From Pseudofabraea citricarpa (Eukaryota; Ascomycota; Leotiomycetes; Helotiales; Dermateaceae), in NCBI GenBank assembly GCA_029641185.1, contig JAPWGK010000003.1:1922001-1986000 (forward strand): DNA of 64,000 nt, written 5' to 3'. A program made the position numbers and the translations under genes. Positions 1-9,622 of this stretch are shown one piece after another. How positions within the stretch are numbered: the stretch's first letter is position 1; each line of letters begins with the position of its first letter. Under the pieces are notes generated by a model. The model searched no databases. It was given only the letters and a program-made list of their open reading frames with translations, and was not told the origin of the DNA.

Positions 1-193
1 AGGTGGCGGATCAGGAACTCCTAGTCCTTTGGTTGCTTTCCCTGGTGCTTATAAGGCGACGGATCCTGGACTTATGATCAATATCTACTACCCTGTGGTA
101 CGTTTCTCGCCTAATGTGAACAACACTGGAAGCTAACCTGGTGTATAGCCTACCACCTACACGTTCCCGGGCCCTGCTGTTTGGTCCGGATAG
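1..193 (+). CDS. AA9 lytic polysaccharide monooxygenase, C-terminal end (partial)
   Basis: Only the 3' end of the gene lies in the window. Frame 2 reads to position 97, where a 51 bp intron (98-148, GTACGT..TATAG with a GCTAAC branch site at 132-137) interrupts it; the last exon is 149-193 with stop TAG at 191-193. The joined end reads [18 protein letters not shown] followed by [14 protein letters not shown]. The pattern '[22 protein letters not shown]' is the characteristic C-terminal end of AA9 (former GH61) copper monooxygenases, secreted enzymes that oxidatively cleave cellulose or hemicellulose. The copper-binding N-terminal histidine and the rest of the active site are outside the window, so substrate cannot be judged. 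Confidence 0.85.
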
Positions 194-526
194 ACTGAGC
201 CATCATTCGGCGTAGGAGGCGGATGGAGGCATAAGAACTAGTTTTGGTTGGAGATTTGAACGTCAACTATTGAGATCAACAAGAGATGAAGAATATTTGA
301 GGAAATTTATGCTTATAAGCTGTCAGACAGTCTTTACCTTACATATTAATTCTTGGGCTAATGCTAGATTTCCGGCAATGAATTATGGAGATGATGATTT
401 TGAAGTTGTAAATCTATCAGAGCTAACATGATAAGTTGTGGTTAGTCTTAGCTAAAAATCAGTCAAGCCATGCAGGCTAAATGAGTAAGGTAAGGATAGC
501 AAAATTTAGTCCATCTCATCCCAAAA
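194..526. other. Intergenic, convergent 3' ends
   Basis: A+T-leaning spacer between the AA9 gene and the oppositely oriented AT-hook gene. I see no gene or repeat; it should hold both 3' untranslated regions. Confidence 0.6.
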
Positions 527-3208
527 TCACGAAATCATCTCACCAACATCAGAATTATCTCCACTCACAATTCTCTTTGTCCACCTAACTTCCTCCCAGT
601 CAGTTGGCCTGATGTTAATAATATTCACAGACCAACTCATATTTCTTTTGTCCCTTACGAGTCTCCCTAAACAACGTGCCATCATTTCCCCATTATTAAT
701 GAAAATTCTACTTTCGCTCTCAGCTAGACCCGAAGTCTTATAGTTTGGGAGAACGCCATTCGGAAATGGTGGATGATCATGAAAAAGGTCTGCGAATTGG
801 AAGTGTTGTCTTGCGGTGCCATTCTCGCGCGAAGAGAATGTCACGCGTGCAAATAGCTCAATTATAGCATCCTGTCCCAAGGCATTGCAGCGACTGCCTT
901 CCTTTATTAACTCCCCAATTCGGAAGCAGACTCGAAGAATTGTCTGCCCGGACAAACCTAAAACAGGCGATCGATCGCGAATTAATGCAGGAAACTTTGG
1001 CCTGGCAAATTGCTTGAGTGGTAAGTATTCGGGCCTATCGTCAAGTACTTTGATATTACCAGAAGATCCACTAGACAGTCGACGGCCGTTGCTCTTACTC
1101 TTAGGCTTTAATGGCACAGAGTTGGTATTCTGGGTCATTCTAGCTCTTTCAGTTGCCGTTGATACCTGGCGGGATCCCACTTTGGAAGGGGTTGCACTTC
1201 GTTGATTCTCTTCATTTGGACGAATAAAACTCCAGTTTTCGGCGTTCTCCAACGGGTCTAGGCCTGCACGGTCAGTTGGTGACATGTCACCTCGTGTATT
1301 ACCTTGTCGTATAGTTTCGACAGGACTATTCAACCTGGGAGGAGAAAATCTCAAGCTACGGTCATAAACTTCTCTAGTCACAGAATCATCATCGAACACG
1401 AACGGTAAACTCGATGGCGGTTCAAATGTTTCTTCGATGCCATGTGAGTGAGGATCAGGCAAATTGACCATCGCTTCTTCCAAATCCGAGTCAGAAAATT
1501 CATCTCCAATTAATAATGGCGGAGACAATGAACTTCTTATGGATATAGGGCAATGATGATTATTCGACGTGGAACGAATGTTCCTAGTTTTGTTGATTGA
1601 TGAATGAACCAGAGAAGTCTCTTTTGACTGTGCCATCATTGCTGGATTTGATGGGAGCGCTAGTAAGTCTTCATCGTCGATGCCTTCATCAAAGGTATTA
1701 TCCTCCATGTCTTCTTGGACTAATCGGCCAGACATCTCGGGATGGGGCCGAGAAACTCGAATCCAAGTATCGGTATCGCTGAAGGGCTCAGTGCCGTTAC
1801 TGAACATCTGTCTACGAGAAGATTGACCATCGACAACAACATTTGGCTGTTTTACAGTGGAGGATCTCTTCCTATTTTGTATTTTGGCAGTGGAACTGCT
1901 CTTTTCAGGTTCCCTTTCGAGTTCTGCACGAAGATGGTTTGATGCCATGATGGAATCAGCTGATGGTCGACGAACGCCATCGTCAATATTATTGTACCGG
2001 TTGCTGTTGGTCATAGTGTATAAGATGGCGGCTTCACTAGATGTTGGTTCGTAATCATGAATTTGGCGGGAATCATTGGCATTTATGACTGAAGCAAGAT
2101 GGCCTAGTTTCAATCCATGGTCGAGTCTCTTTTGTTTAGACTGAATATCTGAGTTGTCGAGAGAATTTAAGCCGTGGGATCTCCCGCCATCTACCGTATC
2201 CAGTTCATCCGCCTCGACACGGTGACAATTCTGGTCATGAGACATTTCAGAAGGATTATTTTTCGCCCCTGCGAAATGAGGTACATCTTGGTAGAAGCCA
2301 CTGCTGGAGGGAAACTCTCCGTAGTCAGACGAAGTATGAACAGTCCTGGGGGTAGGTGACGTCGGGTGTGAGCGAGTATTGTATGCTGGATTCACAGCAA
2401 TAGAGGACGGTAGCTGTTTACCGGCCTGAGTATCGAGAGTTTTGTATTTGAAACCAGCCAGCTTTTGCAAGGTCGTCGGCGCGAGATTACTCAGAGAAGT
2501 CTTTACAGCATCTTGAGTTGCCGTCCAGCCTTGATAATTGATCGTCGGAGACCCAACAGCATCTGGTAGTTTGTACTTGGTAGTAGATGACGGAGCCGCT
2601 TTTGTAACAGGTTGATTTTCAAAGAGTTTTGTCTGCTTTTCTCCTGTTCTCAGTGTTGAAATCGCCCTCCTCTTTTTATTGCTTGTATCTGGAGGAGTAT
2701 GCATTTGTGACTCTTTTTCGTCCTTGCCAGCATAGTCACCAACCTCATCAGGACTCTCCGGCTGGTTCAAATCCTGGATAACTGATTTGAGAGGTTTCTG
2801 GCGCTTAGCAGGCGTTGCTTTTCTCTTCTTTAGCACGGGTTGGAAGTCGGCTCCTGGATTTTGCACTGATGTATCTCCTTCATCTTCATAATCCCAAACT
2901 TTACCCAGTGACACTGCTCGAGGTAGGGGCAGCTTCGGAGCAGGTTTTCGGCCACGCTTTTTGGGGGCGGCTTTTTCGGTATTGATATACGCTTTGTTCT
3001 GGTCATGGTTCGATTCGCTAGTGATTGCGCCTTGTAAACCTTCCTGGGAATTGGCACAATTGGGTTGATTGCGATTGATGGGAACGAAAGATCCCATAGG
3101 CCTGTCGAGGGATATGTCAGTACCTGAATACAATTTGGGGAATTCACTCCACGTACCGAACGTATGCTTCTCTGCTGCCCACTCTCCCTGCTCCTTCCCC
3201 CAGCTCAT
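527..3208 (-). CDS. AT-hook protein of unknown function with conserved C-terminal domain
   Basis: An uninterrupted frame of 893 codons from the first in-frame ATG (3208-3206) to the stop at 527-529. The frame extends 14 codons further to 3250 without another ATG, so an upstream exon is possible. Near the N-terminus lies KKRGRKPAPK, an AT-hook (core RGRK) that binds the A+T minor groove; basic clusters resembling nuclear localisation signals follow (LKKRKATPAKRQK). The middle is long, Ser/Asn/Asp-rich and probably disordered. The last 140 residues look folded: they run from VCFRIGELIK through ARVTFSSRE and FQFADLFHDHPPFPNG to RPTDWEEVRWTKRIV. I remember similar C-termini in uncharacterised ascomycete proteins but no named family. 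A nuclear, chromatin-associated role is inference. Confidence 0.7.
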   Translation of the reverse strand: MSWGKEQGEWAAEKHTFGTWSEFPKLYSGTDISLDRPMGSFVPINRNQPNCANSQEGLQGAITSESNHDQNKAYINTEKAAPKKRGRKPAPKLPLPRAVSLGKVWDYEDEGDTSVQNPGADFQPVLKKRKATPAKRQKPLKSVIQDLNQPESPDEVGDYAGKDEKESQMHTPPDTSNKKRRAISTLRTGEKQTKLFENQPVTKAAPSSTTKYKLPDAVGSPTINYQGWTATQDAVKTSLSNLAPTTLQKLAGFKYKTLDTQAGKQLPSSIAVNPAYNTRSHPTSPTPRTVHTSSDYGEFPSSSGFYQDVPHFAGAKNNPSEMSHDQNCHRVEADELDTVDGGRSHGLNSLDNSDIQSKQKRLDHGLKLGHLASVINANDSRQIHDYEPTSSEAAILYTMTNSNRYNNIDDGVRRPSADSIMASNHLRAELEREPEKSSSTAKIQNRKRSSTVKQPNVVVDGQSSRRQMFSNGTEPFSDTDTWIRVSRPHPEMSGRLVQEDMEDNTFDEGIDDEDLLALPSNPAMMAQSKETSLVHSSINKTRNIRSTSNNHHCPISIRSSLSPPLLIGDEFSDSDLEEAMVNLPDPHSHGIEETFEPPSSLPFVFDDDSVTREVYDRSLRFSPPRLNSPVETIRQGNTRGDMSPTDRAGLDPLENAENWSFIRPNEENQRSATPSKVGSRQVSTATERARMTQNTNSVPLKPKSKSNGRRLSSGSSGNIKVLDDRPEYLPLKQFARPKFPALIRDRSPVLGLSGQTILRVCFRIGELIKEGSRCNALGQDAIIELFARVTFSSRENGTARQHFQFADLFHDHPPFPNGVLPNYKTSGLAESESRIFINNGEMMARCLGRLVRDKRNMSWSVNIINIRPTDWEEVRWTKRIVSGDNSDVGEMIS

Positions 3209-4089
3209 TATCTCCTTGGTGTCCAAACATCCTGAATCCAGCTCTAACAACTCATCCCCACCGCATTACGACCCCTCCCCAGTAAAGAACCCCACAAAGA
3301 GCCCACCGAACTGTTGTTGACAATGTTGATGATAATTTGGAAAGCTGAGAAAGAGACAAGGCTGAGCTTGCCCGGCATTTGTTTAGAGTCTCGGCAGTAG
3401 CCGTGATCCGTTGGAGCTCACTCGTTAAACTTCACCCGGAGTCTTTTAGAGTCACGTACTATTGACCAAGGAACAAGCAAATGAAGTTTGATCGAACGGT
3501 ACACACCATTTGATGCTGACTTGTCATAATTCATCTTGCTGATATTACAGATGGTTTCAGCACTTTGCTCGATAATTGAAATCTGTGGTGGCATTGGTGT
3601 CCATTTAGATTAAGACGGGATGAGACTAGCGACTCAGATAGATGGCAGGGGTCACATGTCGACAGAACGGTGCCCAATGGGTTGATTCGTTCTTTCCTGC
3701 TCGATAGCATTGAAAATATAACTTAAATCGAGCTGCTGTCGTATCTCCATCACATCATTATTTACTTATCACCCAAGTCAGCCATCCAGTATTGTCATTA
3801 TTCATAGAGGAAGCGTACCCGTGCAACTGATTACCCCGCCGTGAGCTATCTTATCTGTCCTCACCCCTCCTTGTGGTGTTGATACCTCGAACCGTTGACA
3901 CCAGACAGAGGAGGTCGTCCAAATAGACCCAGACACCGTTGGCCGCTATCACTCGACCCTCGACTGGCTTTTTATAACGTCGGAGAGCATCCTGCAGCCT
4001 ATCTGCATCCACCGTCCAGGGTCTGACATCATATCTCCCGCGCCTCGGCCGCACAGGATTTGCAGCTCCAGCTTGATTCCGAGCCGGCC
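3209..4089. promoter_or_regulatory. Divergent promoter region between AT-hook gene and LSB5
   Basis: About 880 bp separate the two start codons, which point away from each other, so both promoters must lie here. I see no ORF with coding character and cannot assign specific sites. Confidence 0.5.
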
Positions 4090-5490
4090 ATGTTCTCCCA
4101 AAAGAAGCCATACTCTGCCGTCACGGTCGCCGTCGAGAATCTGACCAGTGAGCAGCACGAGGAAGATGATTTGAGCGGCATTCCCGATCTGGTGGAAGCC
4201 ATCAAGCTGCAAGCTACCGGCCCAGCTGAGGCTGCAAGAGCTATCCGAAAGAAGCTCAAGTACGGCAACATTCATCGCCAAATTCGCGCCCTCACTATCC
4301 TTGATGGCCTTATTCAGAATGCCGGCTCTCGTTTCCAGAGAACCTTCGCCGATGAGATGCTCTTGGAGCGTCTGCGATTCTGTGGCACTGCAGACCTCTC
4401 GGACCCCCTGGTGAAGGCCAAATGCCAAGAGCTGTTCAGATCTTGGGCAGTTGAATACAAAAATGTTCGAGGGCTGGAGCGTATTGCCGGGCTCTACAAG
4501 GTAACAGATTCTCTGGTTTGCAAGGTGTTTTGTTGATCACGTGTCTAGGAACTACCTCGTCGTAAGAAAGCTGTCACCCAAGATAGATCCAGAGTCTTGC
4601 GTGAAACAGAAGAGAATCCCTTTAGCGGGGACGAGGACGAAGAAGCGGCAGGGCCATCTCGCCCTACACAACCTAAACCTATCAACCCAGCGAATCCATA
4701 TGGCCTTCCTGCCGTGAAGCCAGCTCCGGCACCAGTCTCACTCTTCCATACGTCCACCTCAAAAGACAAGAAGGCCAAGAAGGACAAAAAGGGCAATAAG
4801 AAGAAGGCAAAGGCGTTCAATCTCGAGGAAGAGAAAGAAACGATGAAAGCTGCTATTGCCGACTCCGCAGTAGCTGCGACCAATCTTCTGAATGCTCTCA
4901 AACTAATCAACCGAGAGCGCGAGCGAATCTCAGAAAATCAAGAAGCCGTCAATCGATTTGAGATTTGTAAACTTCTCCGAAGAAAGATCCTTCGTTATGT
5001 AAGATTTAGACCTTCTATACGATTTCACCCCACTGACCAAAATTCTCAGATTCAACACGTCGAGTCAGAACAATGGCTCGGAAGCCTCTTGCACGCTAAT
5101 GATGAGCTTGTGACGGCATTAATGACCTACGAGCAACTTGACAGATCTATCGATGCTGATAGTGACAGTGAAGATGAGATGGCTGAGCAGGCACACGCTT
5201 ATAAGGGTATGTTCTACCAAAGAAGGTGATTATCCACTACTGACAGTTTTATAGTTTTGACTGCAAATGCCAAGCCCAAAGACCCAGACGCCTCGCAAGC
5301 ATTTTCCGGTCTTCATCTGGGAAAGCTGCCTGAGTCCCGACCTTCAGCACCCCCACGACCTCCCAAACCTGCCGAGGAGGAAGAAGAAGACGATTTTGAG
5401 GAGGAAGATGAGAACGACCCTTTTGCGGATCGGAACGCCGTGACGACGCCCGGAGCGGAAAAGGCAGAGCCAGCCTGGCCACGACAGTAA
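4090..5490 (+). CDS. LSB5: LSB5-like VHS/GAT-domain endocytic adaptor
   Basis: Four exons: 4090-4500, 4549-4998, 5050-5206, 5255-5490; introns of 48, 51 and 48 bp with consistent phases give 417 residues. Residues about 20-140 form a VHS domain (IPDLVEAIKL, AARAIRKKLKYGNIHRQIRA, LTILDGLIQNAGSRF, KCQELFRSWAVEY). A Lys-rich linker follows, then a helical GAT-like domain at about 225-330 (AIADSAVAATNLLNALKLIN). NPF (in EENPFSGD, near residue 161) is the EH-domain binding tripeptide, and NDPFAD near the C-terminus contains a DPF-type clathrin-adaptor binding motif. Yeast Lsb5 binds Las17 and Sla1 and links actin assembly to endocytosis and ubiquitin sorting; this fits the domain order here. The ATG at 4090 directly precedes MFSQKKPYSAV, the natural start. 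Confidence 0.9.
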
Positions 5491-6554
5491 GTTGTCCAAA
5501 AAGCCTACCGACTCAAGCTAATTTTCCCCAAGCCGAGTTGTCTAAATGGGAAAACGAAGTGTGGAGTTTATATGCATAGAGGGTCAGGTTTATACACCGA
5601 TGGAGGACGAGCGGCGAGTTTTGATTATTGATACGGGTAGAAGCAGACTTGGTATATTGATAACAATGGCATATGATTACTCATGCAGACAAAACCACCC
5701 TCCCTCCCTGGTCCATGATACCGTGCTGTGCTTCTCTTCTCGATTGTGAGCAGCTCGGCCGCGTGTTATCGTGGTCATATATGTTTAGAGGTGATCACTT
5801 TGGAAAGACGTGTATGCAGAGTGGTCACATATCTGCTTACAGGTGACCACCCTGGAAAGATCATATGTACCGAACTCATTAGCCACTTGGCCGAAAGTCA
5901 TCCATCCATCCATCCAATCACTCAACCCCTTCGAGCGTATTAGTCCAACCGACCAACCTGTCACATATTCCTTCCAGTGTTTCCAGAACATCATCTTCCA
6001 GCCATAGCCTTCCCCAAAACTCTCCGAAGAGGAGAGTAAAGAGACCGAAGAGTGAGGAAGGAAAGAAGAGGAAAAGAAGGAAATAATACAACTCTTGTGT
6101 ATGAATGGGAAATATATGCGGCCGCTCACTGACCTAGAGTCGAATCGTGAAGGATGGATGGATAAGATGAGCGGGCCATACTGTACATCAGTCGAAGCTA
6201 GCGCGCATGTCGGATTTTGTCGACGTGGGCGTTGGGTTTTGGGTGTTGGGCCCGCGCCGAGTCCCACTGGAAGTGAAGTGAGGACAGTCGTGAATGGAAT
6301 ATGGGGATCTTGAGAGGAAGAGAGAGGGAGAGGGGGAGAGATGGGATGGAGCACTTTACTTGTTCTCGACCTGTGGAGACGAAGTATGGCTAGAAGTCAT
6401 CCTGCACGAAGGAGTGGTCTGGATGCAGTATCCCTCTCTCTTGTAGTCACTCTCTTTCTTTCTTGTGCTTTGCTTGATTTGATCGCGGGGCTAGAGAATG
6501 GAAACGAAAAGAGGCGTGACATGATTAGCAAAAAGATTAATCTGAGATGGACTA
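5491..6554. other. Intergenic, downstream of LSB5
   Basis: No convincing gene. Contains the duplicated palindromic unit at 5771-5860, an ATCC microsatellite near 5900-5917 and purine-rich tracts. A 189-codon minus-strand frame (5785-6354) is low complexity in its first half and resembles no family I know. Confidence 0.5.
5771..5860. repeat. Two imperfect 40 bp direct repeats with an internal inverted repeat
   Basis: Copies start at 5771 and 5821 (50 bp period), each GTGGTCAY..AGGTGAYCAC..TGGAAAGA. In the second copy GTGGTCAC and GTGACCAC form a perfect 8 bp inverted repeat around a 14-base spacer; the first copy differs mainly by C-to-T changes. Confidence 0.7.
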
Positions 6555-6905
6555 TTCCTCCCCGCACAGAACTCCGTCAGCAGCTGGATGGTTCGTACAA
6601 AGATAATCTCAAGCTGATCACGTGTAAGACCATAGGGATACTTGTGCGTGTAACCGTGTAGGCCAATCTCATGACCGGCATCGCGCATCTTACCTGGACC
6701 ATCTCATAGGGGAAGCTCTCGATCGCGTGGCCGGGGATAAACTGAGACTTTGATGTTCTTGCGTCCCTACAACTGGAGAAGTCGGTCGATACCACAGGTT
6801 GGCTCTAAAAAAGCCGCGTGGGATGTTGCAGAGGTTGGCGGGTGTGTTGGTTGTGGTGTTGAGAGAGTTGGATACTGCGTCTATTCCGTAGCCGACGAGG
6901 ACTCA
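6555..6905 (-). pseudogene. Polysaccharide deacetylase (CE4/NodB) pseudogene, truncated
   Basis: Minus-strand segments in shifting frames reproduce a fungal deacetylase of the peptidoglycan-deacetylase/PuuE-like type: VGYGIDAVSNSL (about 6865-6905), then GIDRLLQL, then QFIPGHAIESFPYEM (about 6695-6745), then MRDAGHEIGLHGYTHKYP (about 6635-6688), ending TEFCAGR near 6560. Lesions visible: the frame after GIDRLLQL hits TAG where a Trp codon is expected; a short deletion before FIPGH changes frame; an extra two bases between EMVQ and MRDAGHE change it again; the catalytic DVD of GYGVDVDAV is shortened to D; and homology stops at 6555, long before the expected C-terminal half. The family removes acetyl groups from N-acetylated glycans. 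This copy cannot make the enzyme. Confidence 0.75.
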
Positions 6906-8436
6906 GAGGGGGATATTTCTGGAAGATTAGACTTCTTGACAGAAATGGATAGCAGTGATATCAAACAAGGTACGCGACTAGGAGGGGAAACAGGGCTTCT
7001 TTGGATGCCTTTCATGAAAGTTATCCGGTGGCAGCGAGGTTGGGAGCAGCGCGTGATATCGCATTCTTCTGATATGGTCGATAGCTGCAGTGCCTGGATG
7101 GGATTGATAGTTGACAAGCAACAAGTTTTCTGCTTGAGAAATCTCTCCGAGACAAATATGTTGACATGGATGAACGTACCATTTCCTGGTTGCTTGTCGC
7201 ACAAGTGGGATGGGGTGTGAAGCGATATATTCGAAGCGAAATCCATTACAAAATGATAATTCTGATTCAGACACAATCAAATGGAAGATTGACCTTGCGG
7301 GAAGGACTATTCATTATAATCCCAAGTAAAGAAGGAGTACTTAAAGGAAGACAAGAGCGTACTTGGCCAATGGGTCTAGAAGGTGAACGTGGGCTTGCAA
7401 GAGAAACTCTACTTGGAACTCACCTCTAATATTGTAGAGGATCCCTTGCATGAACCACCTCGAAGCCGCAACCAGAGTAACCCACGTACCTCTGAATAGA
7501 TGCTCAGGAGTACAAGGCCATATCGTGGTGTCTCACGTAGAAGTGATAGGTTGCCGATATAGCAACTCGGTTTGAGAGAGCGACAACCTTAACTACGTGG
7601 GGGTTGCGAATACCATAGCCGCCAACAAGCCAGCGATCAAGTGATAGAAAGACGCTGCTGCATTGTTTATGGTGTGTAGGCCTGGAAAGACTGGATCTGA
7701 GGTTCCGAGGTTGTACAGAGACGCCAGCCGCCGTGTTCATACCTCATCGAAGCGCCATGACAGACAGATGTGCGTTTGTCTGTACCAAGCTGGAAGAGGC
7801 ACATCCGAAAGCTGCACCCCCTGGTTACAAGATCTGCGGGCAGCGAGAAAAAGACAGAGAGGAGTCGCGAATCTGGTTCACAGTGGTGGCATTGAGCCGG
7901 AGCCGCTGCGAGCATTGGGATCGTAGGATGCGCGCCAGAGCATCGCGGGTAGAGAGTCTGTTGTTGTGGCAGTCAGCCGCCAGCGTCTTCCAACGGCCTC
8001 TCAGGACTGGGCAGGATGTACAACGTAGCCGCCGACGAGAACGCCTCGCGGTATGGCAAAGGCAGGTTCGTGGATCTTGTTCGAGCGGAATTGCCATGAT
8101 CTGGGGATTTCGGCGACCGCGATGCGATCAGCCTCTTAAAAGGATTGATATGGCATCCTGTGTATGAAACTTCTGGGCAAAACATTTTGAGGAGCAACAT
8201 ACATCATCATCATCATCGGTCCGCCCACCGCCCACCGCCCATGGCCCGCCGTCCACCATGGACCACGTGATGATGTGCGGTCTGATGTTGGGTGTTTGAT
8301 TGGTGCAGAGGAAGGAAGATCCTTGATGCAAAAGGCCAGACGAAACGCGAACGAAGCCAAGCGACTGCGTGCTGTTGTACCTGCATCCGTGCTGGGAGAA
8401 GGTGTGGCTTGTGCAGCCGCAGCAGGAGCCATTGTC

Positions 8437-8491
8437 AGGCATTATTCAGGCATTATTCAGGCATTATTCAGGCATTATTCAGGCATCCCTC
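8437..8491. repeat. Tandem repeat, 11 bp unit, five copies
   Basis: AGGCATTATTC repeated exactly four times (8437-8480), followed by a diverged fifth unit AGGCATCCCTC. Period 11, so no preserved reading frame. Confidence 0.95.
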
Positions 8492-8663
8492 AGCGAATAC
8501 TGCGGCCAGTATCAGGCAGAAAAGCTTAAAGGATGTAACCCTTTCGCAGGCTGAAATGTCCGTTCGTCGTCCACCAATAAGGCCGTTGGACATGCAGGGG
8601 CCGGCCCCATTGCTGAGACTCGAGTGCAGCGTCGTTCCCGATAGCCGTGAACTACAGGAGGAA

Positions 8664-8708
8664 CAGTGCAGTGCAGTGCAGTTCAGTTCAGTACAGTACA
8701 GTGCAGTA
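8664..8708. repeat. Pentanucleotide CAGTN microsatellite, nine units
   Basis: Nine consecutive units CAGTG, CAGTT or CAGTA in ordered runs (3 G, 2 T, 2 A, G, A), followed by a degenerate CAATG. Confidence 0.95.
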
Positions 8709-8726
8709 CAATGTAGACTGCTGTAG

Positions 8727-8754
8727 CCCCCCCAGTCCCCCCATCAGCCCCCCC
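8727..8754 (-). other. Clustered G-tracts (potential quadruplex) on the minus strand
   Basis: Three C-runs of 7, 6 and 7 bases at 8727-8733, 8737-8742 and 8748-8754 give three long G-runs with 3- and 5-base loops on the minus strand. Strictly three tracts, but each is long enough to split into two. Confidence 0.5.
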
Positions 8755-9622
8755 AAGAGCCCATCATCTCAAGTCCCGCCGCCATCCTCCCTCTCTCCCT
8801 TCCATTCCTCCCTTTACACTATCCAACCACACACTCCTTCTGCCTTCCTACGCGGCTTCACACTCTGTATGAGACGGATCAGTGCGCCGCTGTGCCCTCG
8901 TCCATCAATGTAAAAAAGCAACGCAAAAACATCACCACTCTCTTGATAACAATCGCTGCCCTCGTTCCTATTGTCGCTCTTTTTCCGCTTTCTCTCATCG
9001 CATTGATCGTGTACGCAACCCCCCGGGACCACCTCTGGAGTCGCTCATTCCCGATTCAACGTCCTGCGACACCCCCATCACCATCCGTCCCCCATATTCA
9101 GCCCTGACAGAGCCGATCAAACCGCGCGCTTTCTTCGCTCCCACTTCCAACACAACACAGCACAGCACAGCAAAGATCAATTGCGGATACTCTCCCTCTG
9201 CTCGCTCGCACGATAGCCAGCTTGATGCGCGGCTCCATCCCTAGCTACGAATAGCAACCCGCGTGAGATGCCAATCCCACAATAGCCCGATATCCTGTTC
9301 GACGGCCTCGCCAGTCCGGCCTCATCACACTCTTTCGACAACCGTTCATTTCCTTCAACTATCAACAAATACCCCGTCGACCTCCTTCGACCTTTATCCC
9401 TTCTCCGCACAGTCGATTGATCCGCTGGCGTGACCAACGACGTGCGACTACAATCCTTTGATCCCTTCATGAACGCCAGCCACCCGTCGATATCCCACAT
9501 TCCACACCACCACCGCTAGGGCTTGATAACGGCGCCACCCCTCGCCCTCCTCGAACTTGGTCAAGCACCAGTCGCTGGCAGGTCCAGATCTTTATACCCT
9601 TTAATACACACTTCTTGAGAAA

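Larger units (their letters stand above)
6906..9622. other. Gene-poor 2.7 kb region upstream of KCH gene
   Basis: Several short frames on both strands lack recognisable domains and overlap each other. The stretch holds simple repeats (8437-8491, 8664-8708), C-tracts (8727-8754), CAT/CCGCCCA runs near 8203-8240, and pyrimidine-rich sequence from 8760 to 9600 that is likely promoter and 5' untranslated region of the KCH gene. Confidence 0.45.

Noticed and set aside
5785..6354. 189-codon frame on the minus strand
   Set aside because: It runs through the duplicated palindromic repeat and microsatellites; composition is Ser/Pro/Gly low complexity and no domain is recognisable.
7504..8200. Several overlapping frames on both strands, one with clustered Cys and Arg
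   Set aside because: No complete zinc-cluster spacing, no start context, no intron signals restoring a longer frame; probably chance frames in G+C-richer DNA.
8437..8491. CRISPR-like regularity
   Set aside because: Direct head-to-tail 11 bp units without spacers; a minisatellite in a eukaryote.
8275..8726. Frames crossing the 11 bp and 5 bp repeats
   Set aside because: The repeats are not multiples of three and all three frames stay open only because the unit lacks stops.
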